Source: Marthasterias glacialis
Taxonomy: Eukaryota > Echinodermata > Asteroidea > Forcipulatida > Asteriidae
Reading direction: 5' to 3'
DNA: 64,000 nucleotides
Assembly (NCBI GenBank): GCA_911728455.2
Contig: OU452229.1
Span: forward strand, 17,302,754-17,366,753
Shown: one piece after another, positions 9,561-23,086 of the stretch
Layout: each line of letters opens with the position of its first letter
Position numbering within the stretch: position 1 is the first letter of the stretch
The notes under the pieces: model-generated
The model's input: the letters and a program-made list of their open reading frames with translations, nothing else
Databases searched by the model: none
Told to the model about the DNA's origin: nothing
Made by a program: the position numbers and the translations under genes

Positions 9561-12164
9561 TCGTACACACACCAGCTGCAGATGATTCGAATTAAGTTCT
9601 TAGATGTTTAATTGTTGATTCCCAATATAAGTCAACTGCTAAAGTGAATTACATTATAACAAACAGAGATTTATGCTAATGATTGTAAAAAGTAGACCAT
9701 CAAATGAAAATCAGGCCTGTGAATGGACCAATTAAAATAAAAAGAACCTGAAAAATTACATACTTTTTGTAAGAATGATATTGGACGGAGCTCTGCCGCA
9801 CTGAAATTCTTGATAGATGTTCTAAACACTAACGACATTCAATAAATATAGAAACGGATGTACTGTGATATACACGTGCAATGAAAAACGCCCCGCAAGA
9901 AAGAATAAAAAACAAACAAACAAAAAAAGGACCGAGAAAGAAACAAATCTTATATTTATACCCTCAAATAATCCTTTTGCTCATCATGCTACCATTTTAT
10001 TAAAACAAAACCTACACGCTGTGTAGTTTTTAGTAAACAAGCTGAAGTTTCTGAGGCAGTGTACGTTGCAGATGGTCATTGACCATGCTGTCCATCCAAG
10101 GCTGGCTTAACACACGAACTAGCAATGAATACAGTTAAATACATGTACACGGATTTAGCATGCGCACTAACAATGACATTGCATAAAATTTGGGGGAATT
10201 TCTTTTTGACTGAGCATGTGCAGGTCTGTAGTCTTAGTTATCAAGCTGATTACTAGTTTGTTCTTATGTTATTGCGTAATGCACTATTAGGTTTCACCAT
10301 TCAATGGTTCTGGCCTGTATTGTATTATGCAAAGTAGCCAGATAATGAAGACTAACATCCATTTATGCATTTGCAGTTCCCACTACACAAAGTAAAAAAA
10401 AAACGCACACACGTTTTGAGATTATCTTTAAAAAACAAAATAAAAAAAGAAAAATTGACCACATTAAATGTAAAAACAGATTTCCGCTTTAAATCAGACA
10501 TTTCACATCCCTGTAAGTTTGTGTCACCAGACCAGCTTTCTGAAACCAAAAGTTATCCTCTTCATTTCCAAAATAAACAAGTTTTTTATATTGCCTTCTC
10601 TTTGCAAATCCTTCACACAATCCACCAATCTTCTACATATTACTATTGTTAACTTTAAAATTATTATAAATTAAGGCCTATTTTCACAATACCAACTGTG
10701 ATTGACATGTACAGTCCCTAGTCAAAATAAGAAATAGATATTTATTTAAAAATAAGAAACAAATCACCTATTTAATAAGATGTTTGGTCCTGCATGTACT
10801 TATATTAACTTAAGGAGGCTGTTAATTTGTTGTGTTAACATGCACATTTAAAATGCTCCAGAGCATTTTAGAGCATGTAGGCCTATAATAAGATGTAAAA
10901 CAGGCCATGTGGTCTGGACCCCATGCCACGACAACTTCTACCAGACATCAGAATTTGTCCAAGTGATCCCTGGCTCCACACGGCTCATAACAAATCACCA
11001 AAGGGAGAGTAATGAAGCACTGTAGCCATTAATGAGAAAATCAAATTGAAATTTGTGCAACATAATTTTTTTATTGACCAGCAACGGCTGTAAACACAGC
11101 AGCCATTGGCTTACTGAAGAAGACACAGCCAAAGCCGTAAACTTGGACACAGTGTAAAGGAAGCATATCTCCAACTGGCAGCATGCCGATGTACATTTAG
11201 AAAGAAAAAAATGTTTGCTCAATATGCTTTCCTTTTGGAGCTTGGCCACCATATCAGATCTTGGCATCTTACATTACAACTTGCGAACTTCATATTGCGA
11301 TAACCGCACATTGTCTGCCTGACCTTTGCAATAACATTGTCAAATTTCAAGCTGGTCAATTGTTATCAAGGATTGATTTAAGTTTGAAGTTGTTGAGTAT
11401 TGACCTTCTGATAACACTGATACAGACATGACAGCTGTGAGGAATGAGATACACCACAACCATGGCTACAAGATACAGTCATTTATCCTCATTCAATGAA
11501 ATATCTGTTTCGCGATGGGTTAAAATATTTGATGCTGTGATTGGCTACATAATCAACCAATCCTGAAAGCCGTCACATCCACTAGACAAAGCTGAAAAGT
11601 AGTATATTCTGAGTAGTCTGAGTTGTCACTTTTTGGGATTTCCACTGAAAGGATCAGTGCCTGACTTTGATTGACTGAACGTTTCAAACTTGTGTTGATA
11701 GGCCAACTAGCCAACCAATCCCACTGCAGTGTGATAAAAATGAACAGACAACCCAGGACAGTGTAATAGCGTGCTCAAACAATCAGTAAATGTTTGCTTG
11801 ACACTGATTGGTCAATCCAGTGATTCAATTTTGTCTATCACAAGTCAGTCACAGATCTTTACACATATCAACCATTTCCTTAAGCCCAACACAATGAAAA
11901 CCATTATGCCAGGCCTGGAATATCATCCCTGAAGGGGCAGAGCCACTTGTCCTGAGGAAAGGACACTACCATTAGATTACCATAATGTCTACAAGTAAAC
12001 TGTTAGTAATGAGAAACCAGGCCCAGATTAGAGAAACAGAGTACATAGCCTTTAAAATACATAGAACAGGATTTATACAATGCGGCTATCAAAGTAAAAC
12101 AAATTATAAAACTACTGTATCCATTTAAAAAACAAAAAACAAAACAAGTTTCCATCTGAAAGCC

Positions 12165-12544
12165 TACTGATTATTATGCTTCATGCCAGTACCAATCCTC
12201 CAAAGAACTATATCCGTCTGAAACCTCTTGAATCAAGGAAATGGTATTTAAATACTCCACAAATCACTGTTGCTTATTTTGATTGCTCTGATTGAAATAA
12301 GCTTTGAGTGGTTGGTTGGTCATGGCACTGGTGCGCTCTATAAAGAAATTATACTACTGATTATTATGCTTCATGCCAGTACCAATCCTCCAAAGAACTA
12401 TATCCGTCTGAAACCTCTTGAATCAAGGAAATGGTATTTAAATACTCCACAAATCACTGTTGCTTATTTTGATTGCTCTGATTGAAAAAAGCTTCGAGTG
12501 GTTGGTTGGTCATGGCACTGGTGCGCTCTATAAAGAAATTATAC
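12165..12544. repeat. 190-bp tandem duplication, two near-identical copies
   Basis: Copy 2 starts 190 bp after copy 1 (TTATTATGCTTCATGCCAGT at 12171 and 12361). They differ at very few bases (for example GAAATAAGCTTTGAG against GAAAAAAGCTTCGAG). A diverged partial relative lies at 4897-4990. Confidence 0.93.
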
Positions 12545-12703
12545 TTCGTTGTTGTAAGGACAAGGAAAGTGAGGTTTTTCTTAGTAAAGAGCACCTCAAT
12601 GAGGGAATTGTAACTTTCTACTGGGACATTCCATGGGGCACCAAGGCAATTACATGTACCAGGGGGCATGGTGGCGATTTCCTGTTGTCTCCATAACGCA
12701 GCA

Positions 12704-12898
12704 GGGCCCAATTTCATAGCGCTGCTTAAGCAGTATATACTACTTCATGATTTCTGCTAGGCAAAAAGATCAAATGGTACAGTCACAAAGGGTACATGTG
12801 ACAAGGCATTTCAGCTGGTAAGCTTATTCTGGTAAGCAAAATTGTTTGGTGCTTAGCTACTTTTTGTGCTTTTAAGCAGCTCCGTGAAATGAGGCCCT
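12704..12898. mobile_element. Palindromic element P1 copy
   Basis: Starts AGGGCCCAATTTCATAGCGC and ends CAGCTCCGTGAAATGAGGCC. The interior has GGTAAGCTTATTCTGGTAAG. Confidence 0.85.
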
Positions 12899-13028
12899 GT
12901 TTTGTCCTTCCAATGCTACGATGCAATGTTGTGCTGAGCATTCATGCTCTGTAATAGATGGAAGAGAGCCAATGTTGCCCAACACAAAAGGTTTGCATCT
13001 ACAACTCCATGTAGGTATGGCTGGTATA

Positions 13029-13175
13029 CAAATACTGACTGCTTCAAGTGCTATGGTTAAAACTACGACTCCAGAGGTGATCCCCAGCACATTCTATTTT
13101 CCCCGAGGTGAAGCCGAGGATCGCCAAGAAAGTCATAGTTTTAACCATAGCACGAGTAAAAGCAGTCAATATTTG
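13029..13175. mobile_element. Palindromic element with about 42-bp arms
   Basis: CAAATACTGACTGCTT...GTGCTATGGTTAAAACTACG pairs with CATAGTTTTAACCATAGCAC...AAGCAGTCAATATTTG. Compact foldback with about 60 bp in the middle. Confidence 0.85.
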
Positions 13176-14519
13176 TTTTGCAACACTCCACATACATGTG
13201 CCTAGATGTCTAAATACCAAGAAATTGCTATTGCTATGGGTATAGTACATTGGTTGCTATGGGTATAATCCATTGATTGCTATAGGATAGTACATTGGTT
13301 GCTACGGGTATAGCACGTTGCATGGCATTCTAGTAAAAATAAGACATCATGTGACGCACTCTAAACCAATCAAAAGGCAGATTCTTTGTAAGGGGTACTA
13401 TAACAGATATTGGTAGTAAATATATTGTAACTCCACAATGCCTTGTCACCCAAGCAAAGGCACTCTCATTCAAACTTTCTTCTTAAACTGATCTTACCTG
13501 TTTGTAAAAACAATTTTAAAAGCTACATACATGTACATGTACAAACATCTTCTTAACGTGGATAAGACCACAACATTATGTTCTGCCATCATATCAGCAT
13601 TTAGGACTTTTAACACACTTTCTACATTTTTGCATTCTAATAGAATTGTCTGTATTTATATTTGTTTCAAATTTTCTTCATTTTAAGTCATAGTATTCAA
13701 CTACCTCCTTCAGCTCTAATCATTCTAGCAAAGAAAACATTAATTGATAATGAAATTTCACATCATATATCTTATAAGGAGAGACTTATTTTGTCAAGAA
13801 AACGGTGTTACCCAACGTCACTTAAACTGTCAAGAGATATTATGTGGGTGACTTCATCAGTACCTAAGAAACGTTTCTTGATTGGTTTTGACGGCAGTAA
13901 GTGTCAAATGTATCAGCTCTTAGTATTACCACTAGCGACTTTAATTAGTTGACTGTAAAGATCTGCAGTAGAAGCTCCCATGGGAATTCCGTTCGATTCA
14001 GGCTGAGCATCAAACATGCGTTAATTTTAATGATGTGCGAATCATGCATGCAATATGTTGAATTAGTACGCGCAATGGAAAGGATTTCTTTATTATCTGC
14101 AGATTTTTTTCTGACCAACAGAGTTTTTCTTAAATTTATAAGATGGGACAGGTCTAGCTCTGCATTCCTGTAAACTCTCAAACTGTCCAAGGCATGGTGT
14201 TTCAAGACATGGTATCAGCATTGTTTCCAGGTTGTAATGTTTTGAAGCACATACGGACATAGCTGCGATAATTGTAGGCCCTTGTCTTGCTTCGCCCCTT
14301 GGACCTAAGGTACGAGCTACGACAGAACATGTGTTAAAATTTGCCAAATGTTTTGAACGCTTTATTATTATTTTTCTCAACATTTTTACATGTTCCTAAT
14401 TGGGTACATGTAAAATGGTGAGAAAAAAGGTAGACAAGTATTACAGATTTTTAACACATGATTCTTCGTAACCCTCCGGTCCCTGACCATCCAGAGGTCC
14501 GAGGGTTACGATTACCAAA

Positions 14520-14942
14520 ACTAAAGAAAAATCCTTGAAGTAGATAGCTGGTTAAAAAATATGTCGCCATTTAATTACCGTAATAAAATCATGCTTCCTT
14601 AATTAACAGGTAGCAGCATCTTGTCAAATTATTTGTCTGTGAAAATCACAAACGTTCAAGCTGTTACTAAGTGAGCTAAAAAATGTATAAAATGTATTTT
14701 GCAATGCAGTTTATTTTTTAAACATACAATTCATGTACTGCCATATTTAGCCAAATCATAAGAACAAAAGTACAAATATAAGAACAAAATCTAATACTGA
14801 CTGTGAGAACCCATGTGCCACACAATAAAGAAAAATCCTTGAAGTAGATAGCTGGTTAAAAAATATGGCGCCATTTAATTACCGTAATAAAATCATGCTT
14901 CCTTAATTAACAGGTAGCAGCATCTTTTCAAACTATTTGTCT
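14520..14942. repeat. Direct repeat of about 118 bp, 305 bp apart
   Basis: The block from AAGAAAAATCCTTGAAGTAG to CAGGTAGCAGCATCTT.TCAA occurs at about 14523-14640 and 14828-14942 with only a few differences. A recent local duplication. Confidence 0.9.
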
Positions 14943-16013
14943 TATTTTTGGAGGGGAGGGGTGTCTCTATCAATGCCTATGTTTTTTAAATTAACACCAA
15001 TTTATTTTTGTGGACAGACAAATGCTAATAATACTTTAAAAAAAAAAATCTAATTACTTCTCTCAAAACAATGTGATAAAACAAGAATTATATATTTGTT
15101 CTTTTTCCCATATCTACCCGGGATCTTTTACTACATTGTGTAACAACAACAATCTGCAATGGAGGTCACACAGGGGTCAACTGCGGCCAGAACTTCCTCA
15201 TAATCAAATTACAGGATTATAATTTATGAATGAAAAATAAACAGGGACTGGTAGCGAATTACTAGGAGAGAAGACTGTTGGGTAGTGCTACCCTACTGGC
15301 ATCATACGAAGCTGTCACATGATGAATCATGCTCCCTCATGAGAAAAGACCACGAGTGCAGTGGTAGGGACACACATATGGTCTACATTGTGGGATCTTT
15401 CTTCGCTGTGTGAAGGTTTGCCTATGGGTTCTTGGCAAGTCTAAAAAGCTGCTTTTCACAAAAGATTCCTTAAAATAGATAGCCTCTAGAGGAAGCCCCT
15501 AAAGTTGACCTCCTGGGTGTTTTTTTTCTTTTGAAATTTTACAGACTATGTTAACGTTCACTAAAATCTCATTCTTGAATTGCACATTTCTTTATTGTCC
15601 TCTAATTGAGGGTTTCTTCCAGACCTTGAGACATCTTTAGACCCTTCTTTAGTTTCCTTGGTTCCTTGGATAAGCATCACATTCCCCTTTGTGTCTAAGT
15701 AACTTCTTCAGAGGAATCTACTCTTTTGGGTGAATTTTGAGACAAAAGGAGATTTGTACAAAGAAATCACAATAATAAATGCCTTCAAATATGACAGGCA
15801 AGTATACCACAGAATCTAGAAACTGGATCAGATTTAGCTCTCACAAAATCCCAAGCAATACTAGTTTTTGCAGTTTGTTAGTACAGAACTGTTCTTGATT
15901 ACAGCTATTGATTACAACTATTTGATACAATTAGGATTAAAATAGAAGACTGTTCAGTCTCAATGGAAAGACCTATCAATCACAGAACTATTTCCGTTTA
16001 AAATGCTTTCATT

Positions 16014-16188
16014 ATAGACCTTATGCATTGACGTCATTCAGCTGCCATCTTGGAGGTAAAACGATGATGCAACAATGGAAACGCACAGATTTGTACGCGT
16101 GGCGCACAGAATTAGCCAATGAACAGCCTCCTTTTGACCTCTAGGCGAGGGCGCCCTACTCAAATGACGTCTTGTGCATAAGGTCTAT
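16014..16188. mobile_element. Inverted-repeat element (ATAGACCTTATGCA)
   Basis: ATAGACCTTATGCATTGACG at the left and GACGTCTTGTGCATAAGGTC at the right are inverted copies over 25 bp with few mismatches. Both arms carry GACGTC. Confidence 0.8.
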
Positions 16189-17433
16189 TCTCAAAGATAA
16201 AATTCAACGGTTGTTTTAATGATAAAAAATTAGGCAAAATAGGCCTGATCTTATAGTGCTGAGCTGTTACAAATGTTTATGTATTGTACACGATCTATGG
16301 AACCACTCTTTGTCTAGTGTCTTTTTTGTATAACCTGTTCTGAGTTTGGAAAACTTGTTTAGTTGTGTGAGCAGTTTAGACACCCTGTTTGTTTTGTATG
16401 TTTTTACTTTCAGCTTTTGGGGACTCCAAATCACAATCCTGGCTACAACACTGCTGCACAACCAAACAGTGGCGCGTGAAAACCACAATTAGCATACTAT
16501 TTGTAAACAAACATTGATCACTGACAATGAGCCTCTTTGCTATTAATAAACCCACTGATATTTCAAAACCATCCCAAAAGCCTCAACTGTAAATAAAACT
16601 CCCTTGAAATCCAGGGTTAAGTTAAGTACACAAAAGATTTGGCATGAATTGGTGTGTGTAGAGTTCACATCTTTCATTTGATCACAGAGATTGGATGCAT
16701 CCGATTTCATAGCCGCTTACCACTTACTTAACATAGAATTTAGTGTTTTTTTTCCCATGTGTTAGCAACCACGGACTGGTCGTTTTAAGTTTTTGCATAT
16801 TTGCAGAAAGCCAGGTTTATACTTTAAGTGAAGTGAACTAGACTGTGAAGCAAATCGTGATGTTAAAATGGGGGATTCACATCATTTATTAACTGCAATA
16901 TTTTGCTGACGTCAGACTCGCTCAGCATCCCGTTGGTATAGCACCAATGAGCCTTCATCATCAAGGTGCATTGAGTCAAGTCTCTGCTTAAAACAACTAG
17001 AGCATTTTATTTTTTACTGAAATAGAAAATGGGAATCATTACTATGACGATTTAGCCAGATGTGTTGATGTTTGTGGCCACTTTAACTAATTTACGTTTA
17101 GCAAATAACATAATTCTATACTGCTGCTACAATTCGATCCCTGCATTCAATTTCACTGAGTTACCGAGCACACAAATCTACTAGTATTCCATCTGAAAGG
17201 TTCGTCATCTTTATAACATGACATGTTACCTGTAAATCTGTGAACAGTTAGGTTCAATCTTCCCAGTGTTGTGTACACCCTTAATAATGTGATACATGTT
17301 GCCATACACTGAGTGATAGTCTGAGAGATTCAGTATTGCACATTCACAAATACCTGGGACAGTTTATCCATTCTGATTAGTCGAGAGGAGGTCACCTGGT
17401 CATGTTTAAGCGTGCAGTATAGACATGGTAAAT

Positions 17434-17484
17434 GGTTCTTGATAATTTTACCTTGACTTTATCTCGGTAAAATTATCAAGAACC
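17434..17484. repeat. Perfect 19-bp hairpin with 13-nt loop
   Basis: GGTTCTTGATAATTTTACC (17434-17452) is followed after 13 nt by its exact reverse complement (17466-17484). Confidence 0.95.
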
Positions 17485-18257
17485 AGGCCTCACTGTGTTT
17501 AAACAACTAGTTGGAAACCTCTTCACCACACTTTTATTCCCTTATTGACTTATAACCAAAGAAGTCATAGTACCAGACATCATTTAATATAAAGTGGCAT
17601 ATAATTGCTTTTTTTTCTATTTTTGCTTTTAAACACTGAACAGCTTTGTACTATTTATAGTGTTAGACCAAGGACTTACAACAGTTACTTCTCCAGTTAT
17701 ATTCAAATCCACTGGTCTGTACAGCAACTCTAAATACTGGTACATCTATAGGCCCAGCTTGCATACCAGCAACACCATTATGGTGGGTGAAAAGCCAGTG
17801 TATTGTCCCTACCTGTAGCTGGCTTAGTACATGTATCACACTGTTTACTGACAAAGCAAACCATTCACTTTCACAAACACTGCCATTCAACAACCAGCTA
17901 AAAGGTTGTCTAATCACTTGACGTAAAAAATCTATTCCATAATGGGTTAAGTGTAGAAAGGAAAACCTGAGAATGACTCCTGGTTGTACATAGTACTATG
18001 AACTCCATGGGTCCACAGTGGTGTCATAGTTCAAGCACTATTTGGAAGGGCATCCATTTTAACCAATGAATTCAGTGACCATGCGCTTTTCAGGCACTTG
18101 TTCCAAAATATAAAGTTTAGGTAAAGTTACCATGGATGCTACTAATTTTTCTTTTAAGTAGTGACTGGTGGTAACACTTGTGATTGACTTTGTATTGGAC
18201 ACTGTACATTCAAATAGGCCTACATCAAATAATTTATTCACAAATTGTGAAGAACCT

Positions 18258-18454
18258 GGGCCCAATTTCATAGAGCTGCTTAAGCAGAAAAGAGTGCTTA
18301 AAAGTTTTCTGCTAGGCAAATATTTAAGCAGGATACCTGTCACAGATTGTACATGTGACATGCTTTTTTGGCTGGTAACCTTATTCTGGTAAGCATAATT
18401 TTGTTTGTGCTTAGCTACTTTTTTGTGCTTAAGCAGCTCTATGAAATTGGGCTC
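18258..18454. mobile_element. Palindromic element P1 copy (best preserved)
   Basis: GGGCCCAATTTCATAGAGCT at one end and AGCTCTATGAAATTGGGC at the other, near-perfect inverted termini. The interior has GGCTGGTAACCTTATTCTGG. Confidence 0.9.
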
Positions 18455-20544
18455 TGATGATCACTACTGGTAAGTTCATACTAAGAGATCCTTCTGCTCC
18501 AAACATTATTCTTTGAGATAATGAAGACTGAAAAAGACTAAATAACATTTTGTATGATCACTATTTTTCCCCAAAAATGCCTTGCGATGAAATTTCACAG
18601 GTCTGGGTTTTTCAATTGATTAAGCTTCCAAACACCAGTGATGTGCATGTAGCATACCTTTTAAGTGCTTAAATTAAACCGTGTACCTTAGAAATAAGTC
18701 ACGTACACACACGTACACGTTCAGCTTTTTTATGATATTGATCTACAATACACAGTAACCTTTCTACTGAGGTCAAACTATACAGCAAAGATTGTATCTC
18801 CAACCCTAAACTAAGTATTCCCTAAGGCAAAATTTGACTACACTATTAAGTGCTGATACCTTCCAGTTTGCATGCAAGCAGAAGGTACCGTTTCCCTTAC
18901 ACTCTGTGCCATAAAAAAAAATTTAAAATGGAAGTCAAACAGCCAATACATTAGATGTGTGGTAGGCTATTCAGTTTATTAAGTATGTGAGGTGATGCTC
19001 ATTAATATTTAAAACATTGATTCACAGCATCGGTGACCTTAAATATCAAGGTCACACCTATCCCACAAAACAAAACCTATATAGACAGTGATCACAATAC
19101 TGGTGGCAGTGTTGGTACTGGTAAAAATCAACCTAGTGCATTTTGTGTTTCAATCCAATTTCATTAAACATGGCAAGAGAGATTATTTACGTTTGAAAAC
19201 ATAACAAAACGATAGGGATACCCTTAAGGTGTTGTTTCAAAGAAACTTTTCTTTCAATAAACATTTATTTTATTTTATCTATACCAATATTTAACCATGG
19301 AGGTAAAAATAACGATGGTGACCGATCCAGCACAGCTGATCATTTGGGGGCCTCACATTATATAAAAATATATCAAAGATAAAATACTAACAAAGACAAG
19401 ACTTTGGCAGAAAGGGCATAGATAAACATGACAAGTTATTTGATATAATATGTTGCTTTTCAAACAAAAGTGTATGAATGATTGTACTACTGTCAGTCAT
19501 AACACCAATGTTGTAGTGTAAACAATCCGCTTACGTAGAAACTGTGATCAATCAAGAGTTTCAACGACAACATTCTTCCAGGACAAAAACAATAATATCA
19601 TACAGTAAAAACAACAACACCTACTGATAGAATCTCAATCAGGAACATGTATCTATCCATGCACAGATACCATTTTAGTCCAGTACATATAAGGGCACCA
19701 AATCTTCAGCGCAAAGAAGCGTGTAACTCTACCATAGACTTGCCAGTGAGTAAGTTTCTCTTGCACTAAGTATTTATGTTGGTTTGCAAAAACAAATCTG
19801 TGGCATATGTGATACAGTTCTCAACTGTTTGGTTAAAAATTTCAAGCTCACTTTTTGGTAGAGTTCCCAAAAGGGGTAAGGGTATAGTGACCCAATGAGG
19901 GGCTATAAATGCACTCCTAATTTTTGGAATGGTACATTCCAAGATTGCCATAAGTCTAATGGTCTTGGAAGGAGATGTCTCAAGCCACAAGCCAGGGACA
20001 ATCTCAACTTTCACTATCCTTGCTTTGGAATGCCAGGTATTTGGGACTGGAAATTTGCCTGATGATGAGAGCAGAGTTGAACAGTTACTCCTTAAGACTT
20101 GTTTGTACGGTACACTATGATTAACGCTGTGAGTGACTGGTGACCAGTCTACATTTTTTACTGTCTGCATCCATTGACTCTTCAACCACAAACATGTGAT
20201 GTACAGGAGTGCACTCAAATCTAGGTTTTATAGTCTGATGAAAACTCATCCTTAAAAAATTCTTAGCATTTTTCTTGGAACCGCGAAAGTACCAATAATG
20301 TTCAAGCTGGTTGGTTATTGATACCGAATATTCTTTGACATAATGCAAGGGTGTGTACCCAACTTATTTGACAATTGTAATTTTATTCTCTCCATTCTGT
20401 ATTTAATTTATTACTTTTATGAGATTACTTTATAAATGCAACTGTTGATAGGGAATAAAGTACAATATGATTTGTTTTTCCCTACAATGATGTACATGAA
20501 TGATCAACACTGTGGTGTCCGAGTCCAGCAGAAAAAAACAACAT

Positions 20545-20630
20545 AGGCACCTAGGGTTGGATTTGAACCCGATGACCTACCACATACAAGAGCAGATGTC
20601 TTAACCACCACACTACCAAGCTTGCCCAGT
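20545..20630 (-). mobile_element. tRNA-like sequence, probably a SINE head
   Basis: On the minus strand, GGTAGTGTGGTGGTTAAGAC (A-box region) and GGTTCAAATCC (B box, complement at 20559-20569) are spaced as in a tRNA, ending in CCTAGGTGCC. The outer arms do not pair into a clean acceptor stem, favouring a SINE head or pseudo-tRNA. Confidence 0.55.
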
Positions 20631-21721
20631 GATGAGCGGCCAGTTCAAATCCTATAATTAGCAGCGCTGGCACTGCAACTAATTTAACTAAATTATTTAA
20701 GAGTACCTTTGTACCACTGATGTCTGGTCATTGATGTTGGTAAATTAGAATCCATTTCAATAATTAAACAATTACACAAGAGTGTTAGTAACATAAACAT
20801 GCCATGGTGCAATGAAATAATAAACCACAATGGATTCCTGACAAGTATCCACGTAAAACCAAATTTACCCCCTTTAATCCGAGACCACCAACCTTATTCT
20901 AAAGGATAGTTGAACGGCCTTGTAATATCAGGATGTACATGAAGGCTCAGGAAGTCACAGTGGCAAGCAGACTCATACACTGAAGCAAGGTTGTAGTTGC
21001 TCACACCATTGGAACCCGGCAGGGTGCGCACCCCCCCCCCCCCCCCCCCCACATAATACAAAATGATATGTACATAAACAACTTGTCCTCAACCAACAAG
21101 AGAAATTTAACAAACAATGGCCTTAACCAGGCCATAGCAAGCACGTCTTGCTACTGTACCATGAATCCTATCTTATGAATCAAAATTGTCACAATTTATC
21201 CACACTTCAAACTAATCTCTGAAAGTGAAATCTCATTAAACATGAACACACTGAATACATGTTATTACATTAATTTGACTTGTCAGAGAAATGTCAAGGA
21301 AACGAGAGGACTGAAGCATAACAGTGGTCTATTCATTTTAAACTTTCTTATTAAAACAAAGTTCCTGATGTTATTTGCTTTCCTAACAACAGTTCTTGAG
21401 GATTATTCAAAATAAAACAAAGTAATTTATTATGTGTCTTACATTGTTAGAGCACCTACACTGTTGTTTGTTCTTAGTCCTGGTTTATTAAATCAAATGC
21501 TTAAAAGAAATCAAATATGGAATTTGTGGTTCAACATCCTGTATAACTGGCTGGCTGTGGATAGTCTTTGATTAACCTTAATATTTTTAACCCTATTTAG
21601 ATGTCATTGAGGAACAAGGAAACTACGGAAACTTGGATCGTGTTTTTCTTACAGATCTCATTTCCTTTTGTACAATAGCAACAAGTACTAAAAAACACAT
21701 TTCTCTTCTTAAAGGGAAATC

Positions 21722-21984
21722 AGTGTTCTCTCTTAACTGTGGTGTGCTAGCCAAATGTCAGTCAAAACACCTGAGGACCAGTCAAAATTCTCTCCAACTG
21801 GTCTGGCTGGCAAGTTTGTTGATCCCCACAGCTACATTGTAAAACACTGATTGTTCGTATTACTTTAAAGTCCCATGCAAACGACAATGTTAAAATGTGA
21901 ACCAGTGACAAAGTTTGCAGACCAGTGAACCAACAATCTAACTGGTCCCACTGGCTAGTCAATAAACAGTTAAGGGAAAACCCT
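21722..21984. repeat. Possible inverted-repeat element (CAGTTAAG)
   Basis: GTTCTCTCTTAACTG at the left and CAGTTAAGGGAAAAC at the right are inverted with two mismatches. CCAACTGGTCTGGCTGG and TAACTGGTCCCACTGGCT lie inside. Weak. Confidence 0.4.
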
Positions 21985-22690
21985 ACAAATACAACAAAAT
22001 TGTACTGTTCTCTCAACATCTTTGTTGCGTTACCAATGTGAAATACTGAATGCTAGCAATAATTAATACAAATTTCTGTTGCTGTACACATAGGCCTATC
22101 TCAAAAGATTAAGACTTCTTTGCCCTTTTCAAGAAATGTTTCAAATTCAATTGTACTATTTAGATTTCGTATTTGTTGATAGTAATGTGAATAAAATTAT
22201 TAGATTTTTCTGAAGGAAAATGCATTGACTATAGTTACGTGATTCAGAATTGTGACATAAATTTAAACATGGGGCAAGAATGAATGATAAACTAGTAGTA
22301 CTAGGCTACTGATGTGCGTGATATTCATACTTGTATGCTGCATCAAAAAAGAGTCAGGGTGCTACCGTGTTAGAGGTGACTTGAATAGGGGGCAACTTTG
22401 CTGGGGGGACGAGCTGACTGGCATTCATATTGCACATGTTTGCTTCCTCAGTTTGGTTGTACTGTTTTGAATGAAAAACTGAAAGACTGGTTGTACCTGG
22501 TTGTACCGTGATATATAATATTAGGTAAGTTGTGGACACAATTTAGAAATTATACAAAAAACTAAATTCCTTCTACATCATGGGTATCTCGGTCCTTTCT
22601 CTATGGTACTACTTATCCTCAAAACCTACACACTATACAAAAACTATCAGTTTTGGACAAACAATTTCAATAAAAGCTTGTCATACTAAT

Positions 22691-22862
22691 CAGCCGTGTA
22701 GCCAGGATTTTTTCATCAGGGAAAGGGGGGACGTTGCCTTTCAGTAGGGGGGCCCAAAGGCCATGTTTTTTTAATGAATTATGGGGAGCACCTGGGGGCA
22801 CTGGAAATTTGTAGGGGGCATGTGCCCCCAGGCCCCTCCCCCTGGTTACGCCCCTTGCCCCT
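22691..22862. mobile_element. GC-rich inverted-repeat element (TAGCCAGG)
   Basis: GTGTAGCCAGGATTTTT at the left and CCCCTGGTTACGCCCC at the right are inverted. The middle is GGGGGCA/TGCCCCC-rich (AGGGGGCATGTGCCCCCAGG). This type of GC-rich foldback is common in marine invertebrates. Confidence 0.7.
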
Positions 22863-22958
22863 GACATTCCTCAGGAGAAGTGCCCTTTATCAAGAAGAAA
22901 ATGCCTTGGTTGGTGCCCTTGCCGAAGCAATAATCAGGCCTAGAAATGTATTGGCCAG

Positions 22959-23086
22959 CAGTCGATTTCACAAAACTTTACGCAACTGCATAAGTCCTCT
23001 TGGGCCACATTTTATTGCCCATTTTACACACTTCATGTAGCGCAAGTGGACTTACGCAGTTGCGTACAGTTTATGAAATCGATTGC
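22959..23086. mobile_element. Inverted-repeat element (GCAACTGC), copy 1
   Basis: CGATTTCACAAAACTTTACG, then CAACTGCATAAGTCC, faces GGACTTACGCAGTTGCG, then TTATGAAATCG. Second copy at 50245-50390. Confidence 0.8.

Noticed and set aside
20545-20630. Functional tRNA gene
   Set aside because: Boxes A and B are present but the acceptor and anticodon arms do not pair cleanly; a SINE head fits better.
21031-21050. Run of about 20 C residues as a biological signal
   Set aside because: Simple homopolymer, possibly with sequencing length error.
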